A stretch of DNA of 64,000 nucleotides. It comes from Bradyrhizobium yuanmingense (lineage in GTDB: Bacteria; Pseudomonadota; Alphaproteobacteria; Rhizobiales; Xanthobacteraceae). Of the stretch, positions 62,178 to 64,000 are shown piece by piece. Numbering within the stretch: position 1 is the first letter of the stretch; each line of letters opens with the position of its first letter. The position numbers and the translations under genes are program-made. Under the pieces are notes generated by a model. It worked only from the letters and a program-made list of their open reading frames with translations, searched no databases and had not been told where the DNA came from. Location: contig NZ_FMAE01000004.1 of NCBI RefSeq assembly GCF_900094575.1, positions 496,001 through 560,000 of the forward strand, given 5' to 3'.

Positions 62178-63293
62178 TCACTCCGCTCTCGGCGGCGCGA
62201 TCTCGCGCATCCAGCGGGAAATCGTCGCGCTGTTCGCTCCATCGCTGCCGCGCTGTCGGCCGAGCAGGGCGGCCTCCCGTGCGGCGCGGGGCGTGATGCC
62301 GTAGGCGGCCTTGAACGAGCGCGTGAAATGCGCGTCGGTGCCAAGCTGCCAGCGCCGTGCCACCTCGCTGATCCGGGGGCCCCGCGCGCCCGAATTGGCG
62401 AGGTCGAAGAAGGCGCGGTGCAGTCGGCGGCTGCGGATGTAGTCGGCGATGCCGCCGACCGGGGCGAACAGCCGGTACAGCGAGGCCCGGGACAGGCCGA
62501 AATGGGCGGCGATCGAATTGGCCGACAGATCCTCGCTGGCAAGGCCAGCCTCGATATATTGGCGGATCCGCATCAAGGACGGGCTTGCCGCGACGCCATG
62601 GTCGGCATCGGCCTCGCCCCGTTCGATTTCGTTGCGAAGGCACGCGGCCAGCAGCGACACCGTGCCCTCGACCACGGATTGGCATTCGTCGAGGCTCATG
62701 CGCGGGGCAAATTCGAACAGGGCGGTGAGATGCCCCGCCAGCAATCGCGCGATCACGCTGCTGCCCGGCAGCACCAGGCCATGCAAATCATCGACCCGCA
62801 AGAGATGGGCGGCGAACATCGGGCGCGGCACGACCAGCGTGACATTCTCGAACGCCGTCGCCTTGGTCTCCAGCGCCTGGGCGAGATCGAACAGGCAGAT
62901 GTCGCCGGCGCGTACGCGCATCGGCCGTGTTCCGGCAACGCCGTCATAGCCGCCCTTCAGATAGAGCTGGAGGATGATGTGGTCGACGCCGCTGCGCGCG
63001 ATCGTTTCGGCCGTCCGGCGGAAACGCTGGCCGCTGGCACGGCTCAGCCCGATCAGCACCGGTCCCATGGCGTAGGAGCTGAGGTCGGCGCGAAACGGGC
63101 CCGGTTCGCCGGCGGCGAGCTCGTCCACCTCGAACAGCGTGGCGACGGCTTCCCGCCACGCTGCGATGTTCGCCTCCGTCTCCATCTGATCGGCGCTGAA
63201 GCCGAATGCCGGCAGCAGGGACGATATCGGGGCGACATCGTCATTCAATCCGGAAGCGTCCGTCGGACTAGTCGGCGTGCAGTCGTCGCTCAT
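62178..63293 (-). CDS. AraC-family transcriptional regulator
   Basis: A 371-aa regulator. The C-terminal AraC DNA-binding domain spans about residues 235-345 (two HTHs: LSANSIAAHFGLSRASLYRL and RISEVARRWQLGTDAHFTRS, ending FKAAYGITPRAAREAALLG). The N-terminal part is an AraC-binding-like sensing domain of the type found in FeaR and related activators. It is preceded by a 298-bp intergenic region and has no recognised divergent target in the window. Confidence 0.93.
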   Translation of the reverse strand: MSDDCTPTSPTDASGLNDDVAPISSLLPAFGFSADQMETEANIAAWREAVATLFEVDELAAGEPGPFRADLSSYAMGPVLIGLSRASGQRFRRTAETIARSGVDHIILQLYLKGGYDGVAGTRPMRVRAGDICLFDLAQALETKATAFENVTLVVPRPMFAAHLLRVDDLHGLVLPGSSVIARLLAGHLTALFEFAPRMSLDECQSVVEGTVSLLAACLRNEIERGEADADHGVAASPSLMRIRQYIEAGLASEDLSANSIAAHFGLSRASLYRLFAPVGGIADYIRSRRLHRAFFDLANSGARGPRISEVARRWQLGTDAHFTRSFKAAYGITPRAAREAALLGRQRGSDGANSATISRWMREIAPPRAE

Positions 63294-63591
63294 TCTGGCC
63301 GTGGGTTAGTTTTTGCTCTTTTGTCTCAGTCTATTGATGCGGTGTGTCGCAGCCGTTGGCCCGTATTGACGCCGCGCCTCGGACGTTGGCTATAGCGCCA
63401 CGACCGCCGTCGGGGCCGATTTTCGGGTCTCGGCAAATATGCTAGCCGGCTTTGCGCTGGCCGGCGGCGGGACCAATTTTAGCACGGCACATCAGCAATA
63501 TGCGGAACGGTATGATGTTGCAGGTACTGTGCATGGGGTTGTTTTTCCAGTTTGGGTCGGAGCCGGCGTAAGCGCCGCCACTGCCGGCAGG
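63294..63591. other. 298-bp intergenic region upstream of the AraC gene
   Basis: No credible gene is seen. It contains the second copy of the 23-bp repeat (63523-63545) near its right end, close to the stop codon of the minus-strand dihydrofolate reductase-like gene. Confidence 0.5.
63523..63545 (-). repeat. 23-bp dispersed repeat, copy 2 (downstream of DHFR-like gene)
   Basis: Identical over 23 bp to 21175-21197 and, like it, about 45-70 bp past the stop of a minus-strand gene and in the same orientation relative to that gene. Confidence 0.75.
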
Positions 63592-64000
63592 CTACCCCCG
63601 CCGCCACGGGGTCACGGTCACTTCATGCGCCGCGTCGAGGAGGTAGGGCGCACCCGGCCTCATCCCGTGCGCAGCCAGCACCTCGTGAGGCGTCCGCTGG
63701 GGCACGCCGACGAAGCAGCCCTCGCCGCCGGGCAGCCGCACATGCGGAGCCTCCGACAGCCAGAACGTGTCGTAGCGGTCCATGAACAGGTCGAACACGA
63801 CCGGTCCGCCGATGACGGCGACCATGCCGGATGCGACGTCGGCGAAGGCGCAGGCCTGCTCGAAGTTCGCATGCTCAGGATTCCACAGCGTCGCGTTCGG
63901 CATCTCCGGATCGACGGTGAGGTCCCTGATCTTGCGGGTCAGGATCAGCCGCTTGCGGCTGGCCGAATTCGGCTGCTGCTCGTGCGAGTTGCGGCCGTGC
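63592..64000 (-). CDS. Dihydrofolate reductase-like protein, partial (5' end beyond window)
   Basis: The frame is open to the window edge and has no start inside it. Visible part: GRNSHEQQPNSASRKRLILT then MPNATLWNPEHANFEQACAF, then a core loop MVAVIGGPVVFDLFMDRYDT (GGxx-F/L type loop), and WLSEAPHVRLPGGEGCFVGV. This fits the C-terminal half of a FolA-type dihydrofolate reductase or a close reductase of the same fold. Which of the two cannot be decided without the N-terminal half. Confidence 0.75.
   Translation of the reverse strand, partial: HGRNSHEQQPNSASRKRLILTRKIRDLTVDPEMPNATLWNPEHANFEQACAFADVASGMVAVIGGPVVFDLFMDRYDTFWLSEAPHVRLPGGEGCFVGVPQRTPHEVLAAHGMRPGAPYLLDAAHEVTVTPWRRG

Noticed and set aside
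1..64000. tRNA or rRNA genes
   Set aside because: No cloverleaf-compatible or rRNA-like segment was recognised in the gaps between genes.

Overview
The window is high-GC chromosomal DNA from an alphaproteobacterium, most likely a Bradyrhizobium or close relative. The evidence is the core gene order (pgsA-like/hdaA/ppk/ppx, rnd, aspS, purMN, ndk; lptF-lptG-lptD-surA-pdxA-rsmA beside pepA-holC), an HdaA-type DnaA regulator, the many Crp/Fnr, LysR and Bug-type proteins, and dispersed intergenic repeats familiar from Bradyrhizobiaceae. No rRNA, tRNA, CRISPR array, integrase or intact insertion sequence was found. It holds about 64 supportable genes; two are cut by the window edges.

Left part (1-5.5 kb): a partial secreted/anchored protein, an ArsR regulator coupled to an SRPBCC protein with a near-perfect operator, a cupin protein, and three Crp/Fnr-type regulators side by side. 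5.5-16.6 kb: a zinc alcohol dehydrogenase, then a minus-strand envelope operon in which LptF and LptG (LPS export), LptD (LPS insertion in the outer membrane), SurA (outer-membrane protein chaperone), PdxA (vitamin B6) and RsmA (16S rRNA dimethylation) are mostly coupled by 1-4 bp overlaps. PepA and HolC diverge from it. 16.7-21.1 kb is accessory: a lipoprotein, a membrane protein, an ABM-domain protein and a divergent MarR regulator, bounded by a second copy of the lipoprotein gene tail, then a membrane protein and a Bug-type binding protein.

21.2-36.7 kb is mostly housekeeping: ABC-F ATPase, ndk, TerC-like transporter, ppx, ppk, hdaA, a CDP-alcohol phosphatidyltransferase, purM, purN and a cold-shock gene, with a TonB receptor/PepSY iron-uptake pair inserted. 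37-46.7 kb mixes an autotransporter-like barrel with a Thr-Pro linker, two LysR regulators, two acyltransferase-like proteins and an isochorismatase-fold protein lacking its usual nucleophile, a class III aminotransferase, RNase D and a quinone oxidoreductase. 46.7-50.7 kb is an Ugp-like ABC importer without an ATPase gene, linked to a metallophosphodiesterase.

50.9-64 kb: a LytM-fold protein lacking both catalytic histidines, a tightly overlapped cluster of three small uncharacterised proteins behind selO, aspS, a large periplasmic protein of unknown function, the malic enzyme/phosphotransacetylase fusion maeB, a DoxX protein, an AraC regulator and a partial dihydrofolate reductase-like gene. 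No obvious new defence or mobile system was found. The best candidates for new biology are the small overlapped cluster at 51.97-53.2 kb, the catalytically altered LytM and isochorismatase-fold proteins, the duplicated gene tail bounding the ABM/MarR segment, and a 23-bp repeat found just past the 3' ends of two genes on the same strand.
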